A program made the translations under genes and the position numbers. A model generated the notes under the pieces. It was not told the origin of the DNA and searched no databases. It was given only the letters and a program-made list of their open reading frames with translations. Source: Salipiger marinus (GTDB lineage: Bacteria > Pseudomonadota > Alphaproteobacteria > Rhodobacterales > Rhodobacteraceae). Taken from it: a DNA stretch of 64,000 nucleotides. The stretch is taken from contig NZ_FNEJ01000006.1 of NCBI RefSeq assembly GCF_900100085.1, positions 202,688-266,687 on the forward strand, written 5' to 3'. Shown one piece after another: positions 35,298 to 42,888 of the stretch; position 1 is the first letter of the stretch; every line of letters starts with the position of its first letter.

Positions 35298-37292
35298 CTA
35301 GCGGTAGTCCTCGAGCTCATCATGACCGGGGCGCGAGGCGCCAGCGGTTCCGTTGGCAGGATCCATGGGGAACGACAGCATTCCGGGGATCGCCTTCAGC
35401 GGCATGATCCAGCCGCGCGAGGTGATCCGGGCCAAGGTTGGCGGGTGTGGGGGCTGGACGGCGCCGGGCACGCGGGAGGCGGACTGCTTCCATGCACCAC
35501 CTGACCACTGGCTGCCCTGAAACAGCTGCACCAGCGGGGCAATCGGCTTGTTCATGATGAACAGCCCCGGCTCGGGCTCGTCGTAGACGCGCAGGCCCAA
35601 CTGCGACAGGTGGCGCTGCGCGTTCCGCTGCTGGTCGCTCTTGTCCATGGGGCCACCGTCTTCGTTGTAGAGCGTCTTCGGCGCCCCGGGCAGACCGGCG
35701 GCCGCCGCAACCCATTGGGCGATGTTAAACTGTTCCCCGCGCCGGAACGGGTCATAGGTCTGGGACATGAGGTGCAGCAGCATCGCCTCGGCGTCGTTGA
35801 CGGTGTCCGCCTTGTCGGCTGTCACCTGGAACGCGACCTTGCGCGCCATGCTGGCCGCCTCGTCCTCGCCCACCACGTCCTCCGACCGCGCCATGTCGGC
35901 CAGCGCCAGCACCGTGCCCCAGTTGTCCGCGTCGCGGCCCGTCACGTCGGCCAGCTCCAGCGCGTGCCGCCAGACCGCAAGGCGTTCGGGAAAGCTCGCC
36001 CACCGCTCGATCAGGAAAGCCTTCAGCCGGGCGCCACGGCTGCGCCAGGTGCGCGTGCGCAGCCCCAGCTTGGCGGCACCTTTCGGGATCGGGTTGAGCT
36101 CGAGGCGGATCAGGCGCTGCACGTCCTGCGTCTTCATCACGCCGGGGATCAGGATCGAGGAGAACAGGAAGGTGGAATAGACCTTGCCGCCGACGCCGGA
36201 CTGATCCGCGCTGCCGCGCAGCCACTGGCCGCCCGACGAGGCGACACGCGCAAGCGTGATGATGTCCTTTTCCTTGGTCGATCTTTCGTCGCCCGGCTCG
36301 AGCTCGTCCACCGCGACCGGCAGGCTGGCATGGCCCAGCTGGGAGGTGATGCCGGATTTCGTGGCGTCGGTGGACTGGATCAGGGCGCGTTCGCCGTGCA
36401 GCATCTCGATGAAGCGCTGAAACTCGGACTTGCCGGCACCAGCTGGTGCGGTCAGCCAGAAGGTCGGCCGCCAGTCCAGCGCCCCACCCAGAAACTGCGC
36501 CGCGATCAGGCCCAGGGCGATGACCGGGTGCAGATCGTCGCGCGTCCAGTTCCATGTGCCCAGCATGCGCAGGATCTCGGGAACCGGATCCGGACCGTCG
36601 GCAAAGTCCGGCGCCGCGACAGGGGGTGCTGCAGGGTAGATCTTGCCGTCGATCCGCCCGGGCGGCAGGCGGTCGCCGCGATACAGGACCGCGTCGCCCA
36701 GATGATAGATCAGCTCGCCGTCGTCATCGGTCCAGGCACCAACGCCACGCACATCGGAATTGGGCTCGAACACGCCGCAGGCGCTGACCGCCTCGTGCAT
36801 CCGCATGGCGGCTGATGTCTGATCGAAGCGGTTGCGCTTTGGCCGCAGGATCGGGGGATCTCCGCGCTCTGCAATGTTCTCGAACTGGGGAAACGCGGCG
36901 GTCAGGGACGCCATGCGGTGCCCGAAGAGGCCCATGATTTCCTGCGCGCCCAGCTTGTCCACCTTCTGCAGCTGGCCGTTCACGTCGAGAAAATAGCGAA
37001 ACTTGCCGCAGACCCCCAAGGGCGTGACCGGGCAATTGTCGAAGATCTCGTGCTCGGCATTGCGGCGGGCCGTGCCGCCGCCCTTGCCACCCGCCGCGCC
37101 GTCCTGCTTGGCACCTTCGCGGGGCGGGCTGCGGTCATCGCCGGACCCCTGCTGATCGCGGTGGACCGGCAGGGTGACGACGGGGGCCTGTTCCAGTTCC
37201 TGACGCAGCTGCTCCGCCGTCGGGCCCGGGCGGGCCGGCATCTGCTCCTCATCCGTTCTCGCCGTCAAATCGGCCATGCCTCTGCCCTTCAT
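35298..37292 (-). CDS. Phage replication ATPase / helicase-like protein
   Basis: A 664-residue protein if started at ATG 37292, which overlaps the primase stop by ATGA. ATG 37277 (MADLTARTDEE) is an alternative with a better-spaced GAAGGG. Walker A is WLTAPAGAGKSEFQRF near residue 305 and an acidic Walker B-like VAVDELEPGD lies near 347. The N-terminal part has a low-complexity linker and an extended domain (GVCGKFRYFLDVNGQLQKV). It resembles the DUF927-type ATPases that pair with Toprim primases in temperate phages. It would unwind DNA for phage replication, and the repeat array follows directly downstream. Confidence 0.7.
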   Translation of the reverse strand: MKGRGMADLTARTDEEQMPARPGPTAEQLRQELEQAPVVTLPVHRDQQGSGDDRSPPREGAKQDGAAGGKGGGTARRNAEHEIFDNCPVTPLGVCGKFRYFLDVNGQLQKVDKLGAQEIMGLFGHRMASLTAAFPQFENIAERGDPPILRPKRNRFDQTSAAMRMHEAVSACGVFEPNSDVRGVGAWTDDDGELIYHLGDAVLYRGDRLPPGRIDGKIYPAAPPVAAPDFADGPDPVPEILRMLGTWNWTRDDLHPVIALGLIAAQFLGGALDWRPTFWLTAPAGAGKSEFQRFIEMLHGERALIQSTDATKSGITSQLGHASLPVAVDELEPGDERSTKEKDIITLARVASSGGQWLRGSADQSGVGGKVYSTFLFSSILIPGVMKTQDVQRLIRLELNPIPKGAAKLGLRTRTWRSRGARLKAFLIERWASFPERLAVWRHALELADVTGRDADNWGTVLALADMARSEDVVGEDEAASMARKVAFQVTADKADTVNDAEAMLLHLMSQTYDPFRRGEQFNIAQWVAAAAGLPGAPKTLYNEDGGPMDKSDQQRNAQRHLSQLGLRVYDEPEPGLFIMNKPIAPLVQLFQGSQWSGGAWKQSASRVPGAVQPPHPPTLARITSRGWIMPLKAIPGMLSFPMDPANGTAGASRPGHDELEDYR

Positions 37293-38458
37293 TCTTCGTC
37301 TGCAGTCTCTTTTGGCGGTGCTTTGTCCGCCGCTTGCCGCAGTGCATCGTTCAAATCCTTGCCGCCGTAGCGGTTCTGCCAGAGGCGCACCTCGCGCCCG
37401 GCCTTGCAGTGCGCCTCGATCGCGCGGCGCAGCTGCTCCTTCTGCTCCGGATGCGGGTCGCGGTCCGCGACCAGCGTGACCCGCGCGACGTTCTCCGGCA
37501 GGCGGATCGCGCCCATGTTCGACAGGCTGATCGCCGCCACGACACGCACATCGGGCAGCAGCATGACGACGCTCAGCGCGTCCTCGATGCCTTCGGTGAT
37601 GTAGACATGCGTGCCCGGCGCGCAGGCAGGCAGGCTGGGCGCTCGGCCACCACGCGGCCCGGTATCGGCACCGCGCCAGATGTTGATGCCGCACTGCCAG
37701 GCATGACCCAGCACCAGCCTTGGCTTGGGAACCGGCGCCTTGATCCAGCGGCCATCCTCGCGGGCCAGATAGGTGCGATGCACCGCGACAAAGCGGCCCT
37801 GCAGGTCGGTGATCGCCGCAGCCATCATGGGATATGTGCCTTCGGTCACCTCTCCCGTCTTGTCATCGATGTACTGGTATCGCGCCTGCGGGACGTAGCG
37901 CAGCGCGCCCGGCTGGCGGCCAAGGCTCGCCAGATCAATGCCCCGCTCGGCGCGCAGGTAGTGATCCACCGGCGTGCCGCGCAGCGCCTCATGGCCGCTG
38001 AGCCAGATGCCCTGCGCAAGACGCTGCCTCCGCTCGCGTTTCTGCTCTGCCGCTGCATCTGCGAGGGCCCGCGCCCTGGCCGCCTCTGCTGCCCGCTGCT
38101 CGCGCTTGCGCCGCAGCTCGGGGCTTTCGGTATCAAGCCCCAGCCATGCCCGCGCTTCCTTGATGGCGCCGCTGAGGTTCGACGACCCCTCGCCATGCAA
38201 CGCGAGGTCGATCAGGTCCAGCACATCGCCATGGCTGCCGGTCGCATAGTCGTTCCAGCGGCCTGCCTTCGATCCGGAGACGTGGATGCAGAAGCTGCCC
38301 ACATTGCGATCAGGGCGCCCGGGATTGAGGGTCCAGTAAATCCCGTGTTGGGTGTGGCTGCCCGCGACCGGCGGGGCATAGTGGCTCACGACGCTGTCGA
38401 GCTGCGCAAGAAGCCGGTCCTTGATTTCCTCAAGGCTGTAGGTCTGCCGGGATGCCAT
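37289..38458 (-). CDS. Toprim-domain DNA primase
   Basis: A 389-residue protein. The N-terminal part resembles the DNA-binding region of small phage primases (FCIHVSGSKAGRWNDYATGSHGD, with DVLDLIDLAL). A helical linker is rich in Arg/Ala/Glu (residues 120-150). The Toprim fold is seen in VYITEGIEDALSVVMLLP near residue 290 (catalytic Glu) and TLVADRDPH near 335 (Asp pair). The C-terminus ends GGKDLNDALRQAAD. No zinc finger is evident. It makes primers for phage replication with the ATPase encoded next. Confidence 0.8.
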   Translation of the reverse strand: MASRQTYSLEEIKDRLLAQLDSVVSHYAPPVAGSHTQHGIYWTLNPGRPDRNVGSFCIHVSGSKAGRWNDYATGSHGDVLDLIDLALHGEGSSNLSGAIKEARAWLGLDTESPELRRKREQRAAEAARARALADAAAEQKRERRQRLAQGIWLSGHEALRGTPVDHYLRAERGIDLASLGRQPGALRYVPQARYQYIDDKTGEVTEGTYPMMAAAITDLQGRFVAVHRTYLAREDGRWIKAPVPKPRLVLGHAWQCGINIWRGADTGPRGGRAPSLPACAPGTHVYITEGIEDALSVVMLLPDVRVVAAISLSNMGAIRLPENVARVTLVADRDPHPEQKEQLRRAIEAHCKAGREVRLWQNRYGGKDLNDALRQAADKAPPKETADEE

Positions 38459-38461
38459 GGG

Positions 38462-38557
38462 TCAGACCGGACGTGCGGCCCGCGCCTTAGGCACGGCCAG
38501 CATCACGGTTTTTGCCCGTGTCCGGGCGGTGCGGAATGTGTCCGGAGCCACGATCAT
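38462..38557 (-). CDS. 31-residue micro-gene in the early operon
   Basis: MIVAPDTFRTARTRAKTV, then LAVPKARAARPV and a stop. The start overlaps the upstream stop by ATGA and the stop lies 3 bases before the primase ATG, so spacing alone suggests it is translated. Strongly basic. It may be a small nucleic-acid-binding peptide or a coupling device. Too short for a family assignment. Confidence 0.4.
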   Translation of the reverse strand: MIVAPDTFRTARTRAKTVMLAVPKARAARPV

Positions 38558-38868
38558 TGCGCGGCTTCCTTCTCGATCGCCAGCCCCAGCCGCCACTCGG
38601 CCCAGGCACAGACGGCGGCCCGGCTTTCGAGGCAGGCGCCCGGATCGCGCCGCCCGTCCGGATCATGCGTGGCCAGCAGCATGCGACCGGCCTCGCTGAG
38701 CCGCCGGACAAACGGATTGCCGCTGTCGGACTTGGTCAGGGCGTTCCGCAGGATGTCGAGATGCATCGCCTCCCGCTTCGCGTCGTAGATCACGCTGCAG
38801 GCCAGCACCGTCAGGCAGTGCGCCAGCACATGGTCCGCCGGTGTCATGGGCGTCTGGATGTCAGCCAT
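38554..38868 (-). CDS. Hypothetical early protein
   Basis: A 104-residue protein, mostly helical (DHVLAHCLTVLACSVIYDAKR, then AVCAWAEWRLGLAIEKEAAQ). It overlaps the upstream gene by 8 bases and the micro-gene by ATGA. Located between the Cro-like gene and the primase. No family recognised. Confidence 0.55.
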   Translation of the reverse strand: MADIQTPMTPADHVLAHCLTVLACSVIYDAKREAMHLDILRNALTKSDSGNPFVRRLSEAGRMLLATHDPDGRRDPGACLESRAAVCAWAEWRLGLAIEKEAAQ

Positions 38869-39148
38869 GGATGTCCCTCCGGCTCTGTCCCGGGGGCGTG
38901 GGCATGTTGGTGGCATCGATCCAGTGGATCATCTGCTCGGCGGCCCGGCGGGCTTCATCGGGGCTGTCCGCCCGATCGACCGCGTCGCACAGGTCGCCGA
39001 CGGCGCGGGACAGGTCGTCGCCACCCCCGCCATAGCGCAGCGCGGACCCGCGCAGTTCGGCGATGTCACCGCGTGCGAGGGTCTGGCTCTTGATCCGCAT
39101 GCACACGGCAAACGCCTCGAGGCGCAGGGCAATCTGGGTACGTTCCAT
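38861..39148 (-). CDS. Hypothetical early protein
   Basis: A 95-residue helical protein started at MERTQIALRLEAFAV. The upstream in-frame extension would cross the terminator hairpin and is not protein-like. It contains DLSRAVGDLCDAVDRADSP and ends QSRRDIHG. It is the first gene after the terminator at 39269-39305, so its expression may need read-through. Function unknown. Confidence 0.55.
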   Translation of the reverse strand: MERTQIALRLEAFAVCMRIKSQTLARGDIAELRGSALRYGGGGDDLSRAVGDLCDAVDRADSPDEARRAAEQMIHWIDATNMPTPPGQSRRDIHG

Positions 39149-39268
39149 GGCTGATCTCCGGTTTCTCCAGGCGGGGGACGGTGCAACGCCGCCCCCCGCG
39201 GATCGACGGCACGCAGCCTGTTCGGTCGAGCGGCAGCATCCGCCCGACTGCGCACCGGATCTGATGAC

Positions 39269-39305
39269 AAAAAGGCCGCCCGCCTCGGGACAAAGACGGG
39301 CGGCC
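39269..39305 (-). terminator. Intrinsic terminator after the Cro-like gene
   Basis: Read on the minus strand, a perfect 9-bp stem (GGCCGCCCG with CGGGCGGCC) with a 14-base loop is followed directly by TTTTT. It lies 80 bp downstream of the Cro-like stop and upstream of the rest of the early operon, like lambda tR1. The remainder of 39149-39384 shows no gene on either strand. Confidence 0.8.
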
Positions 39306-39384
39306 AGGTGACTGGCGCGCGGCAGTGCGCCAGCCCGGACAGACCGCAGCACCCCGAGGGAGAAAGGATATGCGGTCTGGCAGA

Positions 39385-39702
39385 TCATTCGGCGGCCACC
39401 TGCGCGGGGCCGCAATGCAGCTGCGCCGCAGGTGCCGCGCGCATGGCTTCCACCAGCCGGTCGATCTCGACTTCCGGCGCGCCCCAGATAAGGTGATCCG
39501 CGCTCAGCGGGATCTCCCGCGCCGCCGCATAGGCAAGCAGCGCCCGATTGGCGCGCGGCGGCATGTCACCGGGATCCCGGTATTTCGAGCCACGACGCCA
39601 AGCGTAGGCGGCCTTTTCTCTAAGGCCCCCGATAAGCGCGAGGCCTTCGATCGGCCCGATAAGCCGCTCACATACCTCAACTGGTGTCAGGTGTTTACTC
39701 AT
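39385..39702 (-). CDS. Cro-like DNA-binding regulator
   Basis: A 105-residue protein started at MSKHLTPVEVCERLIG; longer frames run into the operator. The segment GGLREKAAYAWRRGSKYRDPGDMPPRA resembles the helix-turn-helix of Cro-type proteins that read operators next to a divergent repressor. It is divergent from the repressor gene with 95 bp between the two starts, and its own transcript ends at a strong terminator. It is inferred to oppose the repressor and open the lytic programme. Confidence 0.65.
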   Translation of the reverse strand: MSKHLTPVEVCERLIGPIEGLALIGGLREKAAYAWRRGSKYRDPGDMPPRANRALLAYAAAREIPLSADHLIWGAPEVEIDRLVEAMRAAPAAQLHCGPAQVAAE

Positions 39703-39738
39703 GACGCCAGATCTAGCGGCATCATACCAGATCTTGCA

Positions 39739-39786
39739 ACTGATTTTTTCAGTATTTCTGTCAAGCAAGTTCAGTCACGAGTGACT
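39739..39786. promoter_or_regulatory. Operator region between Cro-like and repressor genes
   Basis: Contains three elements: the palindrome ACTGA-TTTTT-TCAGT (39739-39753), the 17-mer TTTCAGTATTTCTGTCA (39747-39763) and the perfect palindrome AGTCAC-GA-GTGACT (39773-39786). The last two recur in related form at 40539-40581. The region lies between divergent start codons, where repressor and Cro operators are expected. Confidence 0.6.
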
Positions 39787-39797
39787 ACTTGGCGAAT

Positions 39798-40415
39798 ATG
39801 GATGTCAACTGGTTCAAGCAGCAGCAAAAACGCGCAGGCGTCACGGCCGAGGATATCGCTCAGGCCATGGGCCGCGCGCGCTCGAATGTGTCGAACATCT
39901 ATGCTGGCAAACAGCGGATGTCCCTGGAATGGGCCAGAGCCTTTGCCCAGGTGCTGGATCAGCCGCTGGACGAGGTTCTGCGGCACGCCGGCACGCTTGA
40001 ACCGGCAGAAGCACAGCACCTTTCCCCCGGCTTCGCTGAGGCAGATGCGGTGCCCTTCATCGGCAAGGGCTCGGAAACCCACAAGGCCGCCCAGATCGCC
40101 GCCTGCTTTGGTGGCGGACAACCCGGCGTGGATATATGGCAGGTGCGCCGCAACTCCCTGTGCCTTAACGGCATTCTGACCGGAGACTTTGTTCTCGTAG
40201 ACACTCGCCAGTCAGAACTGACCAAGGCCGGAGACACGGTCATTGCCCAGCACTATGACTGGCAGACTGGCTCCGCGACAACGATCCTGCGCCGCTTTGA
40301 GCCTCCGGTTCTGGTCGCAGCCTCGATGGATCCCAGCGAACAGCGCGCCCTTGTCGTTGACGGGCGGAATGTCGTCATTCAGGGCAAGGTCATCGCGAGC
40401 TGGCGCGCGGCCTGA
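39798..40415 (+). CDS. Phage repressor, XRE helix-turn-helix with S24/LexA-like C-terminal domain
   Basis: A 205-residue repressor started at ATG 39798. Residues 1-65 form an XRE-type helix-turn-helix (VTAEDIAQAMGRARSNVSNIYAG). The C-terminal half has the LexA/CI fold pattern (SLCLNGILTGDFVLVDTRQ, AGDTVIAQHYDW). S120 lies where the catalytic serine is expected. In the lysine region the usual TVK-type motif reads ATTILRRF, so the catalytic lysine seems to be replaced. If that is right, the repressor may not self-cleave after DNA damage and induction could depend on another signal. It would hold the lytic operon silent from the operators on either side of its own gene. Confidence 0.8.
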   Translation: MDVNWFKQQQKRAGVTAEDIAQAMGRARSNVSNIYAGKQRMSLEWARAFAQVLDQPLDEVLRHAGTLEPAEAQHLSPGFAEADAVPFIGKGSETHKAAQIAACFGGGQPGVDIWQVRRNSLCLNGILTGDFVLVDTRQSELTKAGDTVIAQHYDWQTGSATTILRRFEPPVLVAASMDPSEQRALVVDGRNVVIQGKVIASWRAA

Positions 40416-40538
40416 CGCCCGGCACGCCCGCCCCTACTGCACCAGCATCCCGCAAGACCCGAACCTCCTGCAGCAACCTCCAGCATGGCTGAGCGGTGCA
40501 TTTCTCCGCCACGCAGCCCTGCTTTCATTTTCAGCGTA

Positions 40539-40592
40539 TTTCAGTTTTTCTGACATTTTCAGTTGACAGTTACGAGTAGCAACCCCTAACTC
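40539..40592 (+). promoter_or_regulatory. Candidate promoter and second operator upstream of the integrase-side operon
   Basis: TTTCAGTTTTTCTGACA (40539-40555) matches the first operator region at 15 of 17 bases. AGTTAC-GA-GTAGCA (40568-40581) is a looser version of the 39773 palindrome. A TTGACA at 40563-40568 overlaps it and could pair with TAACTC at 40587-40592. The arrangement suggests a rightward promoter blocked by the repressor. The interval 40416-40538 holds no gene. Confidence 0.55.
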
Positions 40593-40621
40593 ATGGCATC
40601 AACCTAGTTCAGGAGTTGGCC

Positions 40622-40870
40622 ATGAACCTTGCCCCCGCCAATGATCCGGTCCCGCCCGCCCGCGCGGTGGTCGATGACCGCACACTGTCCCGCTTCGAAG
40701 TCGTGGCGCACAGCGCGCAGACGGTCGGAAGCATTTCCGATTCCGATGCGACCCTGCTGCTCCTGCTGGCAGCCCCGATCGCCCGCGAGCTGCAGCAGCG
40801 CCGCGCCGCGATGTCCTGCATCTGCGACATGACGGATCTCGCCAATGTGCACTTCCTGCCCGGAAGCTGA
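40622..40870 (+). CDS. Hypothetical small phage protein
   Basis: An 82-residue protein. ATG 40622 has AGGAG 6 bases upstream and is preferred to an upstream TTG. The central part is hydrophobic-helical (DATLLLLLAAPIARELQQRR). It is the first gene after the candidate rightward promoter. Function unknown. Confidence 0.6.
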   Translation: MNLAPANDPVPPARAVVDDRTLSRFEVVAHSAQTVGSISDSDATLLLLLAAPIARELQQRRAAMSCICDMTDLANVHFLPGS

Positions 40871-41108
40871 CCGGCTGCCCGACACGTCGGAGCTGCAGTT
40901 CCGCGACATGACGCCGGAAGAAGAGCGCGCCTTTACCTACGCGCTCGACTGTCTGCGGACATGGGCGGCGCAGCTCAGCGCCGGTGCCGACAAACTCTCC
41001 GACCGGGCAGCGGATGCCCGACCGATGACGCCGAGGCAGATCGCCAAGGACCGCTTCCAGATGGTCGACAGCCTCGCGCACGCCATGCAGCTCGGCTTTG
41101 TCCGGTAG
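40845..41108 (+). CDS. Hypothetical small phage protein
   Basis: An 87-residue protein if started at ATG 40845, overlapping the previous gene by 26 bases. An internal ATG at 40910 (MTPEEERAFTYALDCLRTWA) is an alternative. Helical composition (TYALDCLRTWAAQLSAGADKL, RFQMVDSLAHAMQLGFVR). No family recognised. Confidence 0.5.
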   Translation: MCTSCPEADRLPDTSELQFRDMTPEEERAFTYALDCLRTWAAQLSAGADKLSDRAADARPMTPRQIAKDRFQMVDSLAHAMQLGFVR

Positions 41109-41222
41109 GCTGCTCGCCCGGGCCGCCCCCGGCGTCTCATCCCCATAAAAGGCGTCGGCCCGACCACCACTCACAGCCCTGCCACGGGCGGACGGCAGGG
41201 CACCCCTTCCACAGGTGCAACC

Positions 41223-41387
41223 GTGCAAACCGCAATCTTCCTGATCGCCTTCGTCTGCGCGTTCAGCGCCGGCTTCGCCGCCTTCAGCTGGGCGCGCAGG
41301 CTGGGTGACACGCTCGGCCCGTCCGAAGACGGCTTCACCACCTCCCTCAGGCAGAACGCCTCGCGCATGGAAAGGATGAGCCAATGA
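41223..41387 (+). CDS. Small single-helix membrane protein
   Basis: A 54-residue protein with a GTG start (MQTAIFLIAFVCAFSAGFAA if the start is read as Met). One N-terminal membrane helix is followed by a short polar tail ending ASRMERMSQ. The stop overlaps the excisionase-like start by ATGA, supporting a real coupled gene. Function unknown. Confidence 0.5.
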   Translation: MQTAIFLIAFVCAFSAGFAAFSWARRLGDTLGPSEDGFTTSLRQNASRMERMSQ

Positions 41388-41641
41388 CCCCGTTTATCGA
41401 CGCTGACGCAGTGGCTAACCTGATCGGCTTTTCGTCGGGCCGAGCCTTTCTCGCCGCCCGCTTCCGGCTGGAAACACAGGAGCATTTCCCCCTGCCGATG
41501 CCGACCTGCCAGCGCCCGATGAAATGGCGGCGCGACGCGGTCACCGCATGGCGCGAGGAACGGGGCCTGCCCGCAGCCACCGCCCCGGTGATCCATGCCG
41601 GATCGAACGTCATCCTTATGCGGGAGGCGCGGCGGGCATGA
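41384..41641 (+). CDS. Excisionase-like small DNA-binding protein
   Basis: An 85-residue protein (FIDADAVANLIGFSSGRAFL, then MKWRRDAVTAWREERGLP) with the layout of small winged-helix excisionase/AlpA-type proteins: an N-terminal helix-turn-helix, then a tryptophan-containing wing. It overlaps the integrase start by ATGA, which fits joint production of Int and Xis. The assignment is based on size, motif and neighbour. Confidence 0.65.
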   Translation: MTPFIDADAVANLIGFSSGRAFLAARFRLETQEHFPLPMPTCQRPMKWRRDAVTAWREERGLPAATAPVIHAGSNVILMREARRA

Positions 41642-42798
41642 CCAAGGCGCCGTTCCCCAAGCTCCCCCGCGGCCTTGGCCTGCGGCAGCGCCAGCGGGCG
41701 GACGGCACCTGGCGCCTGTGGTGGGAACCTTCCGCCGATGCGCGCAAAGCGGGCACCCTGCCCGTAGAGCTCGATCCCGACCGGCCGACATGGTCGAAGC
41801 GGCAGGCGGAAAGCCTCAAATCGAATGCGGGCGGCTCCCGTCCGCAGCGCATTTCCTCGAGCGGTCGGACCGTGGATGCCCTGATCGCGGAATACCGCCG
41901 CTCCAGCCGCTTCGCAAAAACCAAGCCCGCGACGCAGAAGGGCTATCTGGCGGATTTCAACACGATCTCGAAGAAATGGGGCGGCCAGCCGATCGCGAGC
42001 TTTGATCGCCCGGTGATCTACACATGGTATGAGACGCTGCACAGGCGGACGCCCACCTACGCCTCAAAGCTGATCCGCTCCTTCTCGGTCCTGTTCAGCT
42101 ATGCCGAACTGCTGGGCTGGCGCCCCGAGAATTCCAACCCCTGCTTCCGCCTGCAGCTTCAGCAGGCCCGGAAGCGCAAGCGCTATGCCACATGGGCCGA
42201 ATATGATGCGCTGATCACCGCCGCCGAAGATCTCGGCCTGCCCGCCATGGCTGGCGCGATCGCGCTTGCCACCTTCGCAGCACAGCGGCAGATCGATGTC
42301 ATCACGGCAGAGCTGGGCGCCTTTCAGGATCTGGACCTTGGGTCGCACAGACTCTGGGTCTGGGATCTGACCCGCTCCAAGCGCGGCAACCTTGGCCGCA
42401 TCCCCCTGCATGACGAGCTGGCGCCCCGGGTGCGCGCCCTCAAGGAAGCTGCCCGCGACAACCAGACCCGTCTGTTCCATGATGATCTGACCGGGCAGCC
42501 ATGGTCCGGCGACCTGTTCCGCAAGCGGTGGGCCACCATCCGGCAGCGCGCCGCCAAGGCCTGCCCTACCCTGCTCGATCCGAATCCGCTGGAGTTCCGC
42601 GACCTGCGCCGCACCTTCGGCGTCTGGGCCCGCTCCGGCGGCGCCCTGCGCGAGGACGTGGGCGACGTGCTGGGCAACTCCGCCGCCATCGACGCTGGCC
42701 TAGGCGAGGTCTACATGCCCGCGCAGCTCGAGACAGCAGCGCGGGCGGTGGCAGCGATTCGTCGACCCGGCGAGATTAGCTGGAAGAAAAACGGATAA
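41638..42798 (+). CDS. int: Tyrosine-type phage integrase
   Basis: A 386-residue recombinase started at ATG 41638 in the ATGA overlap. An N-terminal arm-binding region is followed by a SAM-like core-binding domain (residues 80-170, SSRFAKTKPATQKGYLADFN) and the catalytic domain. Catalytic residues seen: R217 (AAQRQIDV), R324 (in RDLRRTFG) and Y359 (GEVYMP). The box II His is Arg at 321 and the LGH position reads LGN, substitutions tolerated in some tyrosine recombinases. It would integrate at the tRNA-Thr core. It is 2.9 kb from attR because the retron cargo lies between. Confidence 0.93.
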   Translation: MTKAPFPKLPRGLGLRQRQRADGTWRLWWEPSADARKAGTLPVELDPDRPTWSKRQAESLKSNAGGSRPQRISSSGRTVDALIAEYRRSSRFAKTKPATQKGYLADFNTISKKWGGQPIASFDRPVIYTWYETLHRRTPTYASKLIRSFSVLFSYAELLGWRPENSNPCFRLQLQQARKRKRYATWAEYDALITAAEDLGLPAMAGAIALATFAAQRQIDVITAELGAFQDLDLGSHRLWVWDLTRSKRGNLGRIPLHDELAPRVRALKEAARDNQTRLFHDDLTGQPWSGDLFRKRWATIRQRAAKACPTLLDPNPLEFRDLRRTFGVWARSGGALREDVGDVLGNSAAIDAGLGEVYMPAQLETAARAVAAIRRPGEISWKKNG

Positions 42799-42820
42799 GC
42801 CGCCTCCGCACGCGCTACGC

Positions 42821-42869
42821 GTTAAGCGTTAAGCGTTAAGCGTTAAGCGTTAAGCGTTAAGCGTTAAGC
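42821..42869. repeat. Seven perfect tandem copies of GTTAAGC
   Basis: A 7-bp unit is repeated seven times without error, followed by a degenerate eighth unit (GTTCAAG). It occupies most of the 90 bp between the integrase and reverse transcriptase stop codons, which converge here. It may act as a barrier between the two units, as integrase arm sites, or be a simple slippage-prone repeat. Confidence 0.9.
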
Positions 42870-42888
42870 GTTCAAGTAGAGGTCTGCT

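Noticed and set aside
34847..35323. A 158-codon minus-strand open frame across the repeat array, overlapping the TerS start
   Set aside because: Its translation is just the repeats and the CG tract read as protein (YNAT and ACARAR stretches), with no domain-like character. The symmetric repeat layout explains the sequence better as a non-coding site.
41638..42798. Integrase judged inactive because the box II histidine is arginine and LGH reads LGN
   Set aside because: Both positions vary in active tyrosine recombinases, the two catalytic Arg and the Tyr are present, and perfect att sites show it worked at least once.
42815..42880. The GTTAAGC repeats as a CRISPR array
   Set aside because: The units are only 7 bp and directly abut each other with no spacers, and no cas genes are present.
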